The notes: generated from the sequence alone by a model not told the origin. DNA of 64,000 nucleotides from Alentia gelatinosa (GCA_950022655.1 OX465584.1:3667694-3731693); one strand, 5' to 3'; counted from the stretch's first letter, positions 53,051 to 63,704 are shown. Made by a program: numbers and translations.

Positions 53051-55391
53051 TTAGCAGGCATGGTGTAACTTATTCTTTTTTAAATTCTTTATTTTCATTG
53101 GGACAATCTTCAGCGGTTAGCTGGTATGAGTGAGTCTCCCAAATGTAATTCCTATATCTATCCAGGACATGATCTAGGCATAGCAGCCTGTCTTGCTTTC
53201 AGTCTATACAACTCGGACGGGCACTGGAGGTACAGTCAAGTATATATTGATCCTACTTATACATGCATTCAAGTCAGGGGATAAAGTGCCTCTGAATAAG
53301 CCAGGCTCACAGCCCCTGGAGTAAAACATCTTGTAATATGAGAACACATAAAAGTACCAGAAGAAATGGAGATATAGATCGTGGATGGTCGCTCATACGA
53401 TGTGTGGGTCTAATTTATACTTGGGTGCGCATAAGGTTTGGATTCAAGTTAAGGATAACTTTTTAAAAATTTATATTTATCTTAAATCCCTAGTACATAT
53501 AGTGCTTTCGACGTTATAGTATGTTACCACTTTCTTTTAGCGTCCAATGATGTATACGGCATATAGCCTATGGTCAATGGGCGCCGCCATGACGCCCCCC
53601 GAGTAGGTGTTCTTCAATAAAGGAGGTGTAAAAGAAGTGAGTGATAATTGGGAAGTGTCACAAGTCTAGCCTTGCTGACAAATGTTTATAAAGTGTTCCA
53701 TGTGAAAAACATCATGTCCTTGGTTTAATCGTTATGTTATCTTGCTTTGGGATGAGAGTAGACATTCAAGAGAACCATGGTAAAACATTGAAAGGCAGTT
53801 GAATTTTGTAAGAACAAAGAGCCAGAATATAGATCTGTCCCCCCAAGGGCCCCGCCATACTGCGGGCCACCTAGTGACTGCTTCATGAACTAACAATGGC
53901 TCTGTCCCCTATAGTAATGGTTATTTTATTGGTGTTTTTTGAGGTACCGTTTGAGGTTTGGGTTTCAATGGCACAACATAATCAGGGAGGTCGTCCCAGA
54001 TCCCGGATGTTTACTGAAGATTTATGTAGAACTGGATCGAGAATCGTATAAATACACAGTACTCCACGAGTTTGGATGAGCAACAACCATCATCGAGGTG
54101 AGGCCGAGTGACGATTACAACCAGTGGAGTATTGTGTATTTTATGAAGATCAATCTATAGGTTTTTACAGGTTTTTACAGGCCAAAAACATTGGCTTTTA
54201 TAGGTTTTTAGGGTTAACATATTCACCTTGATGGAGTCAAAATGTAGTGAATTGCTTAACTTCTGTTGTTGATTTCTAAAAGGATTTACCTAGTACTGAT
54301 TTGTTAGGACGTCAGGATGTCTGGCTCATCAGGTTAGCTTGAGTCTCTAACGGGCTAGCCAGACTGGCAGGAAGTCATACAACTTGTCGATCCTTAAGCA
54401 TTTTTAAGATCTCTTTTATACACTGATAATGTGTATTTCTTGTCATTTGAAAATCTGACTTTGTATCAATTGAACTTCTAGAATTCCCTGTATACATCAA
54501 TCTGCATGGCAATAAATAGATATAGGTTTTTATAGGGTATATATGTTACTTAAAATAACAAAAAGGCTGAAGAGTTGAAACATAGGTTTTTATAGGTTTT
54601 ATAGGATTTAAAGGTTTCACTGGGAGGCCTGTCCATAGTATGCTCTTGTACTTAGCTGTCGTTGTCACCAGATTGTTCCGATTTAAGGCTGTTAGCTATC
54701 AAGGCTAGATGAGCTTTGCGATGTACAGCGAGATTTGGGATGTTGTTGGGTCGATTTTCCTTTTGTATAAAGCAGTTTATTATATCCTTGAGTTATACCA
54801 ATATATCGTTCAGTGATGTCCTTTGAAGCATTTTACAGTCAGTACATATATAGGATTTAAAAATAAGAGTGTATGGTAGTATGCCTGTTGTATGACTCTT
54901 TTTTCTTCCCATATATATCCTATCAATTAAACCATGAGTCGCTGAGTAAGTTATAAGTTAGTAATCTGTAGTCTTATATGTGTTAGTAATCTTTAGTCTT
55001 ATAAGTGTTAGTCATCTTTAGTCTTTTAAGGAGGTCACCAGTGCTAGGGTTTGGCCATAGATATAGTGGCGTTGGGGACTGGCCGTATAAAAGTCCCCTC
55101 TGCCGGGCAGGTCAGCCCCTGCCCCGCCCTCAGATAGCTCTATTGAAGAAGCTGTCATGTAGGATCAGTGCGCTAACCCAGCCGTGTACGCTCACCGCTC
55201 CGCCTAGCGGCCAGGCCTAGAGCTACAAGCCTAGACTCAGGCCCGCAGGCCTAGATTCGTAGAGACGACTAGGCCTGCAGAGTGGGCCTTAACTGAGGCT
55301 GCCTCCCACTGGGTCTATAAAGAGGTTAAAATAGAGTAATTATATAGAACTAGATCGAGAATAGTATAAATATACAATATTTTTCTAACGT
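53051..55391. other. Long low-gene stretch with foldback fragments
   Basis: No gene recognised. Supported pieces: the inverse partner of 50952-50993 at 53865-53915, a foldback at 54038-54140 (ATAAATACACAGTACTCCAC / GTGGAGTATTGTGTATTTTA), AGGTTTTTACAGG-type repeats at 54155-54215 and 54515-54630, and a 71-codon frame at 55005-55220 without a domain. CGCCTAGCGGCCAGGCCTAG and similar AGGCCTAG strings (55200-55285) are locally repeated. Confidence 0.4.
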
Positions 55392-55435
55392 TATTGCTAT
55401 GGCTAAACTTGTACCAGGGGTTTACGGTCAGAGCT

Positions 55436-55832
55436 CGTATCCCATCTAATTTGAAAAGCAAATTACCTCAACCCTGGTATTTTTGTCCCATAGGCTTAAT
55501 ATTGGAAATTTGTTCTCCATGCCCCTATGAGTATTCCAGTCCGTTCTCCATGGCCTAACTCCTGTGCAATGTCCATTCTTTTAGTGTGTACAGGGGTGAG
55601 GTAAATACAGAAAGCTACTCGTTTTGGTCAGTCATTGTTCTCCAACCTGTTTGAACGCTATGTGATATTTTCTTGGCTATCGCCTCATTCATATCACTCC
55701 GCATCAAACTCATGGAGAACGACGACTTTGACCAAAACTTGTTGGTTTCTTCTTTAGTAATTCACAAGGCAAAGCCAATGAATTACATAGCGATTCAAAC
55801 CAGATGTAATCAAGCTCTAGTTGTAAACTTGA
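55436..55832. mobile_element. Nested elements: family A inside foldback Q
   Basis: GTTTACGGTCAGAGCTCGTA, TCCCATCTAATTTG and AAAGCAAATT at the left pair with AATTCACAAGGCAAAGCC and ATTCAAACCAGATG, ending AAGCTCTAGTTGTAAAC, at the right: foldback family Q. Its centre is replaced by a family A copy (55466-55757: CCTCAACCCTGGTATTTTTG to CTTTGACCAAAACTTGTTGG). The left neighbour (55400-55435, GCTAAACTTGTACCAGGGG) looks like the end of another family A-type element, also seen inverse at 6355-6395. Confidence 0.7.
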
Positions 55833-55889
55833 ATAGCTTTCTCAATTTATCCCTCTCACCCTCTCTCTGTGTTTTTACACAATCAAAGT

Positions 55890-56250
55890 GAACTTTAGAA
55901 GCTGAAAATTGGGAAACAAGGATTTCCTTGGAATTCTAAATAGTCTATGGGCATGTAGGTCTCCCACATAGGTCACTTTTTTAAAATACAATACCGCAAA
56001 ACATATAAAGTACATCAGGAAAGAGAAAATAAGTTTCATAATGAGATGGGAAACTGGCCTCTCTTTTCAGCGGAGGCATGGCGGGACCGGAGGAGGGCGG
56101 CGTGGAGAGGGCCGCGTGGCTGCGCGTCATCACACGGACAAGTGGGCGCTAAGTCCGGCGTGAAGTGCCCGCAGTGCCGGTGGAGCAGGTCGACCGACGG
56201 CCGCCGCACGTGGACAAGTAACGTGATCGGCGTATCTAGTAACAAGGAGG
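55890..56250 (+). other. Family D fragment followed by a CpG-rich, exon-like block
   Basis: A 3' splice-like CTCTCTTTTCAG ends at 56071 and is followed by CGGAGGCATGGCGGGACCGG. From that ATG, 24 codons run (MAGPEEGGVERAAWLRVITR...) before TAA. A second frame (56046-56255) includes KCPQCRW. The CTCTCTTTTCAG lies within the family D motif (AAACTGGCCTCTC), so the splice signal is probably chance. A first-exon reading is possible but unproven. Confidence 0.2.
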
Positions 56251-56279
56251 GGTGATAGCAGCAGGAGGAACAGGACTGA

Positions 56280-56625
56280 GTTTGGAGGGACGGGCGGGTG
56301 GGGGGCGGGAGGGAGGGAGGAGAGGGCAGGGAAAATGTGGGGAGGGGAGTGGTTGGGAAAGGAGGGAAGTTAAGGGGAGGAGATGGCAGGGCAGGGCAGG
56401 GCAGGGCAGGGCAGGGCAGGGCAGGGCAGGGCAGGGCAGGGCAGGGCAGGATGAGAGGATGAGTGGGGAGAGGAGAGGAGAAATGGAAGGGGAGGGGAGG
56501 AAAGTAGAAGAAAGGAGAGGAGAGGAGAGGAGGGGGGAGAGGAGGTGGAGAGGGGAGGGCAGGGGAGGGCAGGGGAGGGCAGGAGAGGGCAAGAAAAGGC
56601 AGGCCAGGGTAGAGCAGGGGAGTTA
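56280..56625 (+). repeat. GGGAG/GCAGG purine-rich low complexity
   Basis: (GCAGG)n, about 13 units, lies at 56386-56449, flanked by GGAGAGGAGAGG runs. Frames on both strands are compositional. Confidence 0.9.
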
Positions 56626-56627
56626 AT

Positions 56628-57725
56628 ATCCCTGTGTGTGTCGGGGAAACGCCGGACAGGGGAGTGTAGGGGACGGGAAGGGGTGAGGGAGGGACAGCAG
56701 TAGGGGTTAATATCCCTGTGTGTGTCGGGGTAAGGCCGGACAGGGGAGTGTAGGGGACGGGAAGGGGTGAGGGAGGGACAGCAGTAGGGGTTAATATCCC
56801 TGTGTGTGTCGGGGTAAGGCCGGACAGGGGAGTGTAGGGGACGGGAAGGGGTGAGGGAGGGACAGCAGTAGGGGTAATATCCCTGTGTGTGTCGGGGTAA
56901 CGCCAGACAGGGGAGTGTAGGGGACGGGAAGGGGTGAGGGAGGGACAGCAGTAGGGGTTAATATCCCTGTGTCGGGTAACGCTGGACAGGGGAGTGTAGG
57001 GGACGGGAAGGGGTGAGGGAGGGACAGCAGTAGGGGTTAATATCCCTGTGTGTGTCGGGGTAAGGCCGGACAGGGGAGTGTAGGGGACGGGAAGGGGTGA
57101 GGGCGGGACAGCAGTAGGGGTAATATCCCTGTGTCGGGGTAAGGCCGGACAGGGGAGTGTAGGGGACGGGAAGGGGTGAGGGAGGGACAGCAGTAGGGGT
57201 TAATATCCCTGTGTGTGTCGGGGTAACGCCGGACAGGGGAGTGTAGGGGACGGGAAGGGGTGAGGGAGGGACAGCAGTAGGGGTTAATATCCCTGTGTGT
57301 GTCGGGGTAACGCCGGACAGGGGAGTGTAGGGGACGGGAAGGGGTGAGGGAGGGACAGCAGTAGGGGTTAATATCCCTGTGTGTGTCGGGGTAACGCCGG
57401 ACAGGGGAGTGTAGGGGACGGGAAGGGGTGAGGGAGGGACAGCAGTAGGGGTTAATATCCCTGTGTGTGTCGGGGTAACGCCGGACAGGGGAGTGTAGGG
57501 GACGGGAAGGGGTGAGGGAGGGACAGCAGTAGGGGTTAATATCCCTGTGTGTGTCGGGGTAAGGCCGGACAGGGGAGTGTAGGGGACGGGAAGGGGTGAG
57601 GGAGGGACAGCAGTAGGGGTAATATCCCTGTGTCGGGTAACGCTGGACAGGGGAGTGTAGGGGACGGGAAGGGGTGAGGGAGGGACAGCAGTAGGGGGTA
57701 ATATCCCTGTGTGTGTCGGGGTAAC
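56628..57725 (+). repeat. 86-bp minisatellite, about 13 units
   Basis: Units carry CAGCAGTAGGGGTTAATATC, CCTGTGTGTGTCGGGGTAAC, GCCGGACAGGGGAGTGTAGG and GGACGGGAAGGGGTGAGGGA. A few units lack GTGT or one T. Minus-strand frames of 270 and 297 codons (Pro/Thr/Ser-rich) are artefacts: 86 is not divisible by 3, and both frames give the same peptide at different phase. Confidence 0.95.
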
Positions 57726-57798
57726 GCTCGGGGTTACGGGGTGAAAGTGAGGCTGACGATGGCATGCCGGGATTACGCAGGAAACACGCTGCCCCCAC

Positions 57799-57843
57799 GG
57801 CCACCAGGGGTCGCGGCGGAAGAGGCACCGCCTGGTGGCAGAA
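57799..57843. promoter_or_regulatory. Two convergent CTCF-like motifs
   Basis: GGCCACCAGGGGTCGCGG (57799-57816, plus) and CTGCCACCAGGCGGTGCC (57826-57843, minus) both resemble the CTCF core CCACCAGGGGGCG. They face each other 10 bp apart at the edge of the 86-bp array. CTCF is present in most bilaterians. No binding data; motif match only. Confidence 0.4.
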
Positions 57844-57869
57844 GAGCACACTGCTACACCACGTATCGA

Positions 57870-58135
57870 GCCCGTGGTGAGTGGGGCGGCGGGGCGGCGG
57901 GGCGGCAGGGCGGCGGGCGGCGGGCGGCGGCCCTCGCCACGGGCGGCCCGGGGATCAATGACCGCCGCCTGGATCCCTCCTCTCCCGGCGTGTCTGTGCT
58001 ATCTGCCCGGCGCCTCCCCCAACACCACCCCGCCTCCTCCCGCCCCCGCCGCCACGCCTCCCCCGCCGCCGCCACGCCTGACCTTTACAGCCAGACCCTC
58101 AGCCAATGGGATCAATGCACGGCGCCCACGTGTTG
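57870..58135. other. GC-rich low-complexity block
   Basis: GGCGGGGCGGC runs (57885-57945) then CCGCC/CCTCCC-rich sequence to 58090. Frames on three phases (73-141 codons) are Ala/Pro/Arg-rich and compositional. A CpG-island-like promoter is possible; no motif set supports it. Confidence 0.4.
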
Positions 58136-58429
58136 ATCAGCCACCATTTTTTATATTTATTTAGATATACATGTATATAGTACAGGGATGAAGGCCGGGA
58201 CTCGGGAAAAAAATCCCAAAACACTTATTACAAAAAGGAATCATTTATGATATCATTTTAAAATGTCTATGAATCGATGCATATACATGTAGTCTAGTGT
58301 TGTCGGTGTATGTGAGATGTCGAAATTCTGTCATTTGCCGGAAAACACGCGTCACTGATATAGGGACAATCGTGTTATGGAGGCAGCCTTCTTGCCATTA
58401 TTTTGTTGGTTTTTTTTAGATATGAATAT

Positions 58430-58520
58430 GAATAAACATATATGTATATATACATATATATGTTTATATGTATTTATACATATATATATATACACACACA
58501 TATATACATACATACATACA

Positions 58521-58553
<33 letters not shown>

Positions 58554-58555
58554 CT
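58430..58555. repeat. (TATA/CATA)n microsatellite
   Basis: TATATATACATATATATG and about nine ACAT units. Frames here are microsatellite artefacts. Confidence 0.95.
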
Positions 58556-58574
58556 ATAGGAAAATAGCTATTAT

Positions 58575-58705
58575 ATTATGAAGGCAGCTGTCTTGCCCCT
58601 GGCGCCCCCTCCAAAAAAAGAAGAAGAAAAGAAGAAAAAAAACCAACTAAACAACAACGAAAAATACAAAAAAAAATACAAAAAAGAAAAGCACCAAATG
58701 GCAGG
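58575..58705. repeat. A-rich low-complexity tract beside a duplicated motif
   Basis: AAAAAAAGAAGAAGAAAAG and AAAAATACAAAAAAAAATAC. GGAGGCAGCCTTCTTGCC (58379) and GAAGGCAGCTGTCTTGCC (58580) are near-copies 200 bp apart, flanking the microsatellite. Confidence 0.8.
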
Positions 58706-58779
58706 TGCAGCCATCAATGGATGGTATTTTTGGGTTTTCCTTGGGCTTGACATAGAAGGGGGTTTCAGTCTCCAGTGAT

Positions 58780-59060
58780 GACTATCAATGGATCATAACA
58801 ACTACTAACAAGAGTTGTCCTCCAACTACAGTGACTACAAAGACACAAAGTGTCTCACAATGTATGGGTGGATGATGGCGGAAATAGCAATCACTCTGTG
58901 CCCTATATGTGCCTTTACATATTGCGTATACAATGATTGGTGGTTTTGTGGACAGGCGGCCTCAAACCACGAGAGGCTGACGCGTGGTAGTACACAAGCG
59001 TTAACGAGTTATTCTGCTCGGAAGTCGTATTCCTGTAATTAGTGGCTTTGAGGCCCGCAA
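58780..59060 (+). repeat. Family D left-extension fragment and foldback core
   Basis: CAACTACAGTGACTACAAAG, GATGATGGCGGAAATAGCAA and CTGTGCCCTATATG correspond to 43690-43770. ACAATGATTGGTGG, then GACAGGCGGCCTCAAACCAC and GAGGCTGACGCGTGG, matches the foldback strings at 31300 and 43420. The 75-codon frame has no domain. Confidence 0.45.
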
Positions 59061-59214
59061 CTGATGGGATTTTTAATCCATAGATTTACATGGTGTTTAT
59101 CTGTTGTGAGAACTTACAAACAATGGGAAGTGGTTTACTGTTGCCACATTTCTTTTCAAACTGCTCGATAGAAATCGAATAATCGGGATGGGGCTGGACC
59201 ACAAAGAGATTATT

Positions 59215-59415
59215 CATTGTCTCTGTCTCTGTCTCTGTCTCTCTCTATATATATATAGAGAGAGATGTATAGATGGATAGATATATAGATATATTTAGAG
59301 AGATATGATCTATTGTTTATAGATATACTATCGATACTTAATAGATATATGTATCTATTCATCTTTTGTTAAAATCATTTGTGAATGCAAGACAAGACCT
59401 ATTAACCCCCCCCCC
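59215..59415. repeat. (CTCTGT)n / TATAGAGA microsatellite and poly(C)
   Basis: CTCTGTCTCTGTCTCTGTCT leads into TCTATATATATATAGAGAGA, a perfect dyad; then ATAGATATA-type repeats. Poly(C) lies at 59406-59419. Confidence 0.9.
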
Positions 59416-59689
59416 CCCCTCCCCATTAGTTCTGGATAAATATATATGATATTTATCAAGCTCGTACCTGGAATAAAACAAAACGTTTTATATCTATCTT
59501 TTCAAATTGCTGGAATACAACAACATGTTTTATATCCATCTTTTCAAACTGCTCACTAAACGCCGAGCAGTCGGTTAAAACTATTGTTTCATGGGAAGGC
59601 AATGTAATCGGGAAGGTTAAAAAGGCATCCATCTGGAGGAGGAAGCAGCACGGACAACACTTTGTTTCCCTCACGGATGTTCTACATCA

Positions 59690-59945
59690 CCTTCCCCGCT
59701 CCGTGTTCAGGCGCGGTCTAACATAACTCCAGCGGGCCAGGCACAGTGAGAGGTGTTTGAGAGGCGCGGATCGCGCTGATAAAACACCATAAAAAAGAGC
59801 CGGCCGCCACGCGAACGCCGAGTAAATACAAACCGGAAACAGAACACGGCTCTGCGCACGCGTCCCAGCCACGCACGCGCACAGAGCACAACTCCCCGCA
59901 CTCTCCCAGCAGAGCCTTCGCGGCGCTAGCGTTTACTAGTCTCTG
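59690..59945. promoter_or_regulatory. CpG-rich block, possible promoter
   Basis: CTCTGCGCACGCGTCCCAGC, CACGCACGCGCACAG and GGAACCGG-like strings give high CpG density and NRF1-like GCGCACGCG. Three overlapping minus frames (61-113 codons) differ between phases and show no domain. No gene could be attached. Confidence 0.25.
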
Positions 59946-59949
59946 CCTG

Positions 59950-60320
59950 AACCCAACCAATACTGGAGAACTCGACCCATAAAAAACTCGACCCGTAACG
60001 AAATCGACCCGTTTTAAGAACTCGACCTGTTTTATATTTTCCCTACTCAAGTACCTCAACTGTGAATAAATACTATATTTGGTAGTAAGTATGTTATCTT
60101 GACCTCAAATTTGGTCTTCTCTGAGGAAAAAATACAAACAGAACACCCTACCCTTAACGCTATCCCTTACCCTAACTCTAACCTTGACCATATCCCTATC
60201 CCTAACCCCAAACCTAACCCTAACCACAACTCTAACCCTAAATCTAGCTAGACTTATTTTCTATATGCGCTGGTTTATTTGTTTAAAAGGCTAACTAGTC
60301 AGACCTTTACTTGTATATGA
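59950..60320 (-). repeat. Interspersed repeat with telomere-like motifs, copy 2
   Basis: Inverse of 4215-4570: AACTCGACCCATAAAAAACT, AAGTATGTTATCTTGACCTC, CTTCTCTGAGGAAAAAATAC and the telomere-like CCTAACCCTAACC tract (about 60160-60242), then GCGCTGGTTTATTTGTTT. GGGTCGAGTTC strings continue at 60352. Confidence 0.7.
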
Positions 60321-60454
60321 AAATGTCTTTTCCATAAGTATCTGAAACGGGTCGAGTTCCCTAATCGATTTCTCCATTTCGAGTCGAGTTCTCAAGTAAC
60401 CAACCCAACGCTCGTTCCCCGGGTATTCACTAAGGACCCGGCCAACATTTCAAG

Positions 60455-61050
60455 GCAACTGTCAAAGGTTATGAAACCCAAACACGTCATGTATTATGAG
60501 TTTCGAAATATAGGAATTGTTTAATGAGCTGTTTCCAGCTGTTTCTTTTTCAGCTTTAAACCCCTTTATAATATGAATCCACATTTGATTAGACTGCCCC
60601 TTCGAGTGAGCACATGTGTCATGTTGACAAACAAAACATTGTACAACACATGAGGTGCTTCCCACTGAAAGAAGTATTCTCTAAGACTAGGTCCGATTTG
60701 ATATAACAAAAAACAGAAATGAGTGTATATCATTTACCATACAAATATAAGCATCTCTATATACACATAGAATACAAAATACTCTCCCAAAGCGCTAAGA
60801 ATTAAGGATATTTGAAAAACTGGCATATGGGCCAGATTTTGTCCCAAACAGGCAGGTCGCTGCAGAGGTACAAATGGCCGAAGGAAGTAGAGCTCAAGAT
60901 CTCCGCTAGGAGAGTGAACTTCTGGGCGTCCGGATATTGGAGGCCTTTGATGGCGGCATGATTGTCAGAATGTAATACATGTAGTTCTATTTCTGACTGG
61001 AGGGAATCAATAGTATGCACCGGGTTACCCATGACTGGTAGAGCCACCTC
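60455..61050 (-). repeat. Repeat with conserved ORF end and 3' tail, copy 2
   Basis: The minus frame (81 codons, from 61047) reads EIELHVLHSDNHAAIKGLQY, then PDAQKFTLLAEILSST and LYLCSDLPVWDKIWPI, and stops at the place matching copy 1. The two copies agree at about 21 of 34 residues near the stop. The tail runs to 60460 and matches 35372-35745. I do not recognise the protein; it could be the 3' end of a mobile element ORF or of a multi-copy gene. Confidence 0.5.
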
Positions 61051-61378
61051 GATTCTCCCCCATCCCCCATCTCCAGCCCGCTAACGGCGGACAATACACA
61101 CCCCCTGCACACACACACACGCACCTCCTATTCTCCCCACCTGTTTTATGATAAAAACACAGAGGGGAAATATCATACAACACTTTCCAGTCCATCTCCC
61201 CCTATCTGGTCGATATTTATAGACCCATGTGCTGTGTGGTGGTCACTCGTGAGATACTGCTGTAATGTCACTGGGTCAATCACAATTGGAAATCAATACT
61301 TAGCGAAGATCAAATGACATCAAGCAGAACCCCGCTTAAGGGACACCCCGTTCAAGGGGTAACTTCTAAGCATACTAT
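61051..61378. other. Unassigned spacer with (CA)n
   Basis: ACACACACACACGCAC at 61112-61127; no other structure seen. Confidence 0.5.
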
Positions 61379-61669
61379 TTATCCTACCCCTAATATAAAA
61401 TCCCATTAGGTTTCCGTATGCCACGCAGACTGGCATACGGAGTTTTATATGCCACTAGTGGCATACAGAATTATTATCATGTAATATTACAAAATCGACG
61501 AGACAGGGTAGGATAAAATCAAACCTGATTCGTTTTAATCTTGGCTATCGCATTCCACTCCTGGAGTTTTGGCTCCGGACTTCACTCGGCTTCACCTCGT
61601 GAAATCACTAAGCCAAACCCCAGTCGTGGCATACGGTGGCCAATATTAAAAGTCATCCAGTTTTACGAT
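61379..61669 (+). mobile_element. Foldback element family B, copy 1
   Basis: Starts ATCCTACCCCTAATATAAAA. It holds GGCATACGGAGTTTTATATG and TGCCACTAGTGGCATACAGA (a perfect TGCCACTAGTGGCA dyad), ACAGGGTAGGATAAAATC, CCGGACTTCACTCGGCTTCA, and ends CATCCAGTTTTACGAT. The copy at 63705-64000 is nearly identical over the same span. Confidence 0.8.
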
Positions 61670-61990
61670 ATTATCTCACCCCTGGTATTTTTGCCCCATA
61701 GGCTTAACGTTGGGAACTCATTCTACATACGAGTATTGCAGTCTGTTCTCCATGCCCCTACGAGTATTGCAGTCTGTTCTCCATGGTCTATATCCTATGC
61801 GTCGTCGTGTAGAGGGGTGAGATAAATACAAAAGGTAACTCGTTTTGGTCAAAGTCATTGTTCTCCAACTCGTTTCAACGCTATCTGATATCCACTCCCT
61901 ATCCCTTCATTCATATCACTCCACATCAAACTTGTGGAGAACAACGACTTTGACCAAAACTTGTTGTTTTTCATCTCGATGTTCTATTAA
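61670..61990 (+). mobile_element. Foldback element family A, fullest copy
   Basis: TATCTCACCCCTGGTATTTT, CCCATAGGCTTAACGTTGGG and TTCTCCATGCCCCTACGAG, with GAGTATTGCAGTCTGTTCTC occurring twice in tandem. The inner pair is TTGTTCTCCAACTCGTTTC / GTGGAGAACAACGACTTTG. It abuts family B directly. Confidence 0.75.
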
Positions 61991-62384
61991 CCACTCGGGG
62001 AAAGTTCAGTAAACCAATCAACGGAGAATAACATCACTTTGTAACACTAAATTAAACAAAACTGCTTCTAAACTATAATAAATATTAGCACCTACACATG
62101 CATTTATGGACACATTTATGAGGGATGTCAGTTGGGGTCAGAATAACATTCTTCATGTGCAACTTCCTGTCTCTGAGAAATGTGGGGATGAAGGTCTATG
62201 GGCAGGCTCAAATCACTGTTCTGTGGGTGTGAATGAAGCCCAATTAATATTAGTTTTGCTTAACATAAGTAAAAATCAAAAGGTGGGGTTCTATTTGAAA
62301 GTGGAAAGCTGTCATCTCTGTGTATTAGAGTGGAAGGTACATAGCCTTAGACATGCAGGATGTCAGCAGCAATCAAAGAATAAA
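61991..62384 (+). repeat. hAT-type end fragment and family D copy
   Basis: GAGGGATGTCAGTTGGGGTC (62119-62138) resembles the end at 51120. TGGGGATGAAGGTCTATGGG, CACTGTTCTGTGGGTGTG and GTGGAAAGCTGTCATCTCTG (to 62320) are family D. The 122-codon frame (62106-62474) spans repeat pieces and is not a gene. Confidence 0.5.
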
Positions 62385-62645
62385 GATAAAACCAACAAGT
62401 TTAGCTCAAACTTGTCCACCAGTTCCACACGGAGTGAATATCACATAACATTCAAACGAGTTGTTGAACAATGACTTTGACCAAAACCAGTTGCTTTTTG
62501 TCTTTTTGTACCCCTGTACACATTAAAAGAATAGACAACACACAGGATATAGACCATGGAGAACGGAATGCTATACTCGTAGGGGCATGGAGAACGAGTT
62601 CCCAATTTTAAGCCTATGGGGCAAAAATACCAGGGGTGAGATAAA
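62385..62645 (-). mobile_element. Foldback element family A copy
   Basis: ATTCAAACGAGTTGTTGAAC, GACTTTGACCAAAACCAGTT, CCATGGAGAACGGAATGCT and TTTTAAGCCTATGGGGCAAA, then ACCAGGGGTGAGATAAAG. Confidence 0.75.
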
Positions 62646-62667
62646 GTCCCTGAAGTCATTTGAAGCG

Positions 62668-62712
62668 ACAACCCCCCCCCCCCCCCCCCCCTCACACACA
62701 CACACACACCTG
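62668..62712. repeat. Poly(C) and (CA)n
   Basis: A run of about 20 C followed by ACACACACACACACACC. Confidence 0.95.
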
Positions 62713-63485
62713 GTGTATGTGCTCTCCAACCAGAACCATATCTCTTGTTATACTATAAGACAGCTGGATTAATTGCAGGCCGGACAATTAAAACTAGCCT
62801 TAAAAATAGCGGTTGATGTCTATGGCCCCTTTGTTGGCCAACCACCCCATGGTTAACTACCCCATGGTTTCAGGGACTTCAGGGAGTCTCATCAATGCTT
62901 TATCCATGGGCAACTTGTCAGGGAAAACCATGAAGATCATGGAAGTAATAATGCACACATTGACCAGGAAGTCAGGTAGAGGGAATTAGAGAAATACTAT
63001 GGGGTTGACATACACAGGTTCTATTATGTTTTTTTCAATACTGATGACAATATTTCTGTTTTATATAAATAGTCCCAGATTACAGGGATTTCCCTGAACT
63101 ACGACATCCCTACCTATGCTTGAACATGGACACACATGTAGGCACTACACTCTCCATACACATTTACAGAACTAAGCACTCTCCATGCACAGTTACAGAC
63201 CTAACGGTGAATAGACACCGACGCAACTGCCAATAAATCGTCGATATCGAAGATCGTATCGACCGAACCTGGATTGCGCTTGGAGCAGTTACACTCACGC
63301 CCTATTTCCCGTCACTCTCCTAACGCAGTCTCTGCCATCTGAACCCACCTCGTCTCCTTGGTGTACGCCTCTGCTGGGAGACCTGTTCTGGGGGTTTTAT
63401 GATTGGCTGTAGTGTCTGTTCACCAAGCAAACGAGGGGAAGAATCACGGAGTTATACTCAGTCGGTGACTTCCGGGGGAATCCAA
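62713..63485. other. Unassigned stretch, no gene recognised
   Basis: A short direct repeat lies at 63148-63205 (CACTCTCCATRCACA, then GTTACAGA/TTTACAGA). No frame with a recognisable domain, and no repeat match in the window was found. Confidence 0.35.
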
Positions 63486-63704
63486 TGGTATTCTGTGTTT
63501 GTTTAACGCCCAATATGTCCCATCAGACCTACTTTGGAGGTGAGCGAATCTATGAGATAGGTTTAGGTAGAAATCCCACCCCTACACATTTACCGAGGTG
63601 AAAGTTCTTTTACTTCCCATACCACAAAGACATGGTATGAGACGGACTGGTCTTTGATATAGCAGTAATTGTACCACCGCTGGGGATGAAGGGGAAAGGT
63701 GGCT
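63486..63704 (-). mobile_element. SINE family 1 copy, cut by family B insertion
   Basis: The tail (TTGTTTAACGCCCAATATG), TTTACCGAGGTGAAAGTTC and one body unit (CAGTAATTGTACCACCGC) are present. The element stops at AAAGGTGGC where family B begins. The tRNA-like head must lie beyond the window's right edge or be lost. Confidence 0.75.

Noticed and set aside
56046..56255. Small frame with KCPQC, possible zinc-binding exon
   Set aside because: A single CxxC in a CpG-rich block is weak; the splice-like signal before it is part of repeat family D. Kept only as a low-confidence note.
56958..57851. 297- and 270-codon minus-strand frames with repeated PTAVPPSPLPVPYTPL
   Set aside because: 86-bp period; the two frames are the same repeat at different phase.
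58352..58559. MYVCMYVC- and HTYIHTYI-type peptides
   Set aside because: They are the translated microsatellite.
60160..60242. True telomere or chromosome end
   Set aside because: The CCTAACCC-like units are degenerate and short, and they lie inside a dispersed repeat with a second copy at 4.3 kb.
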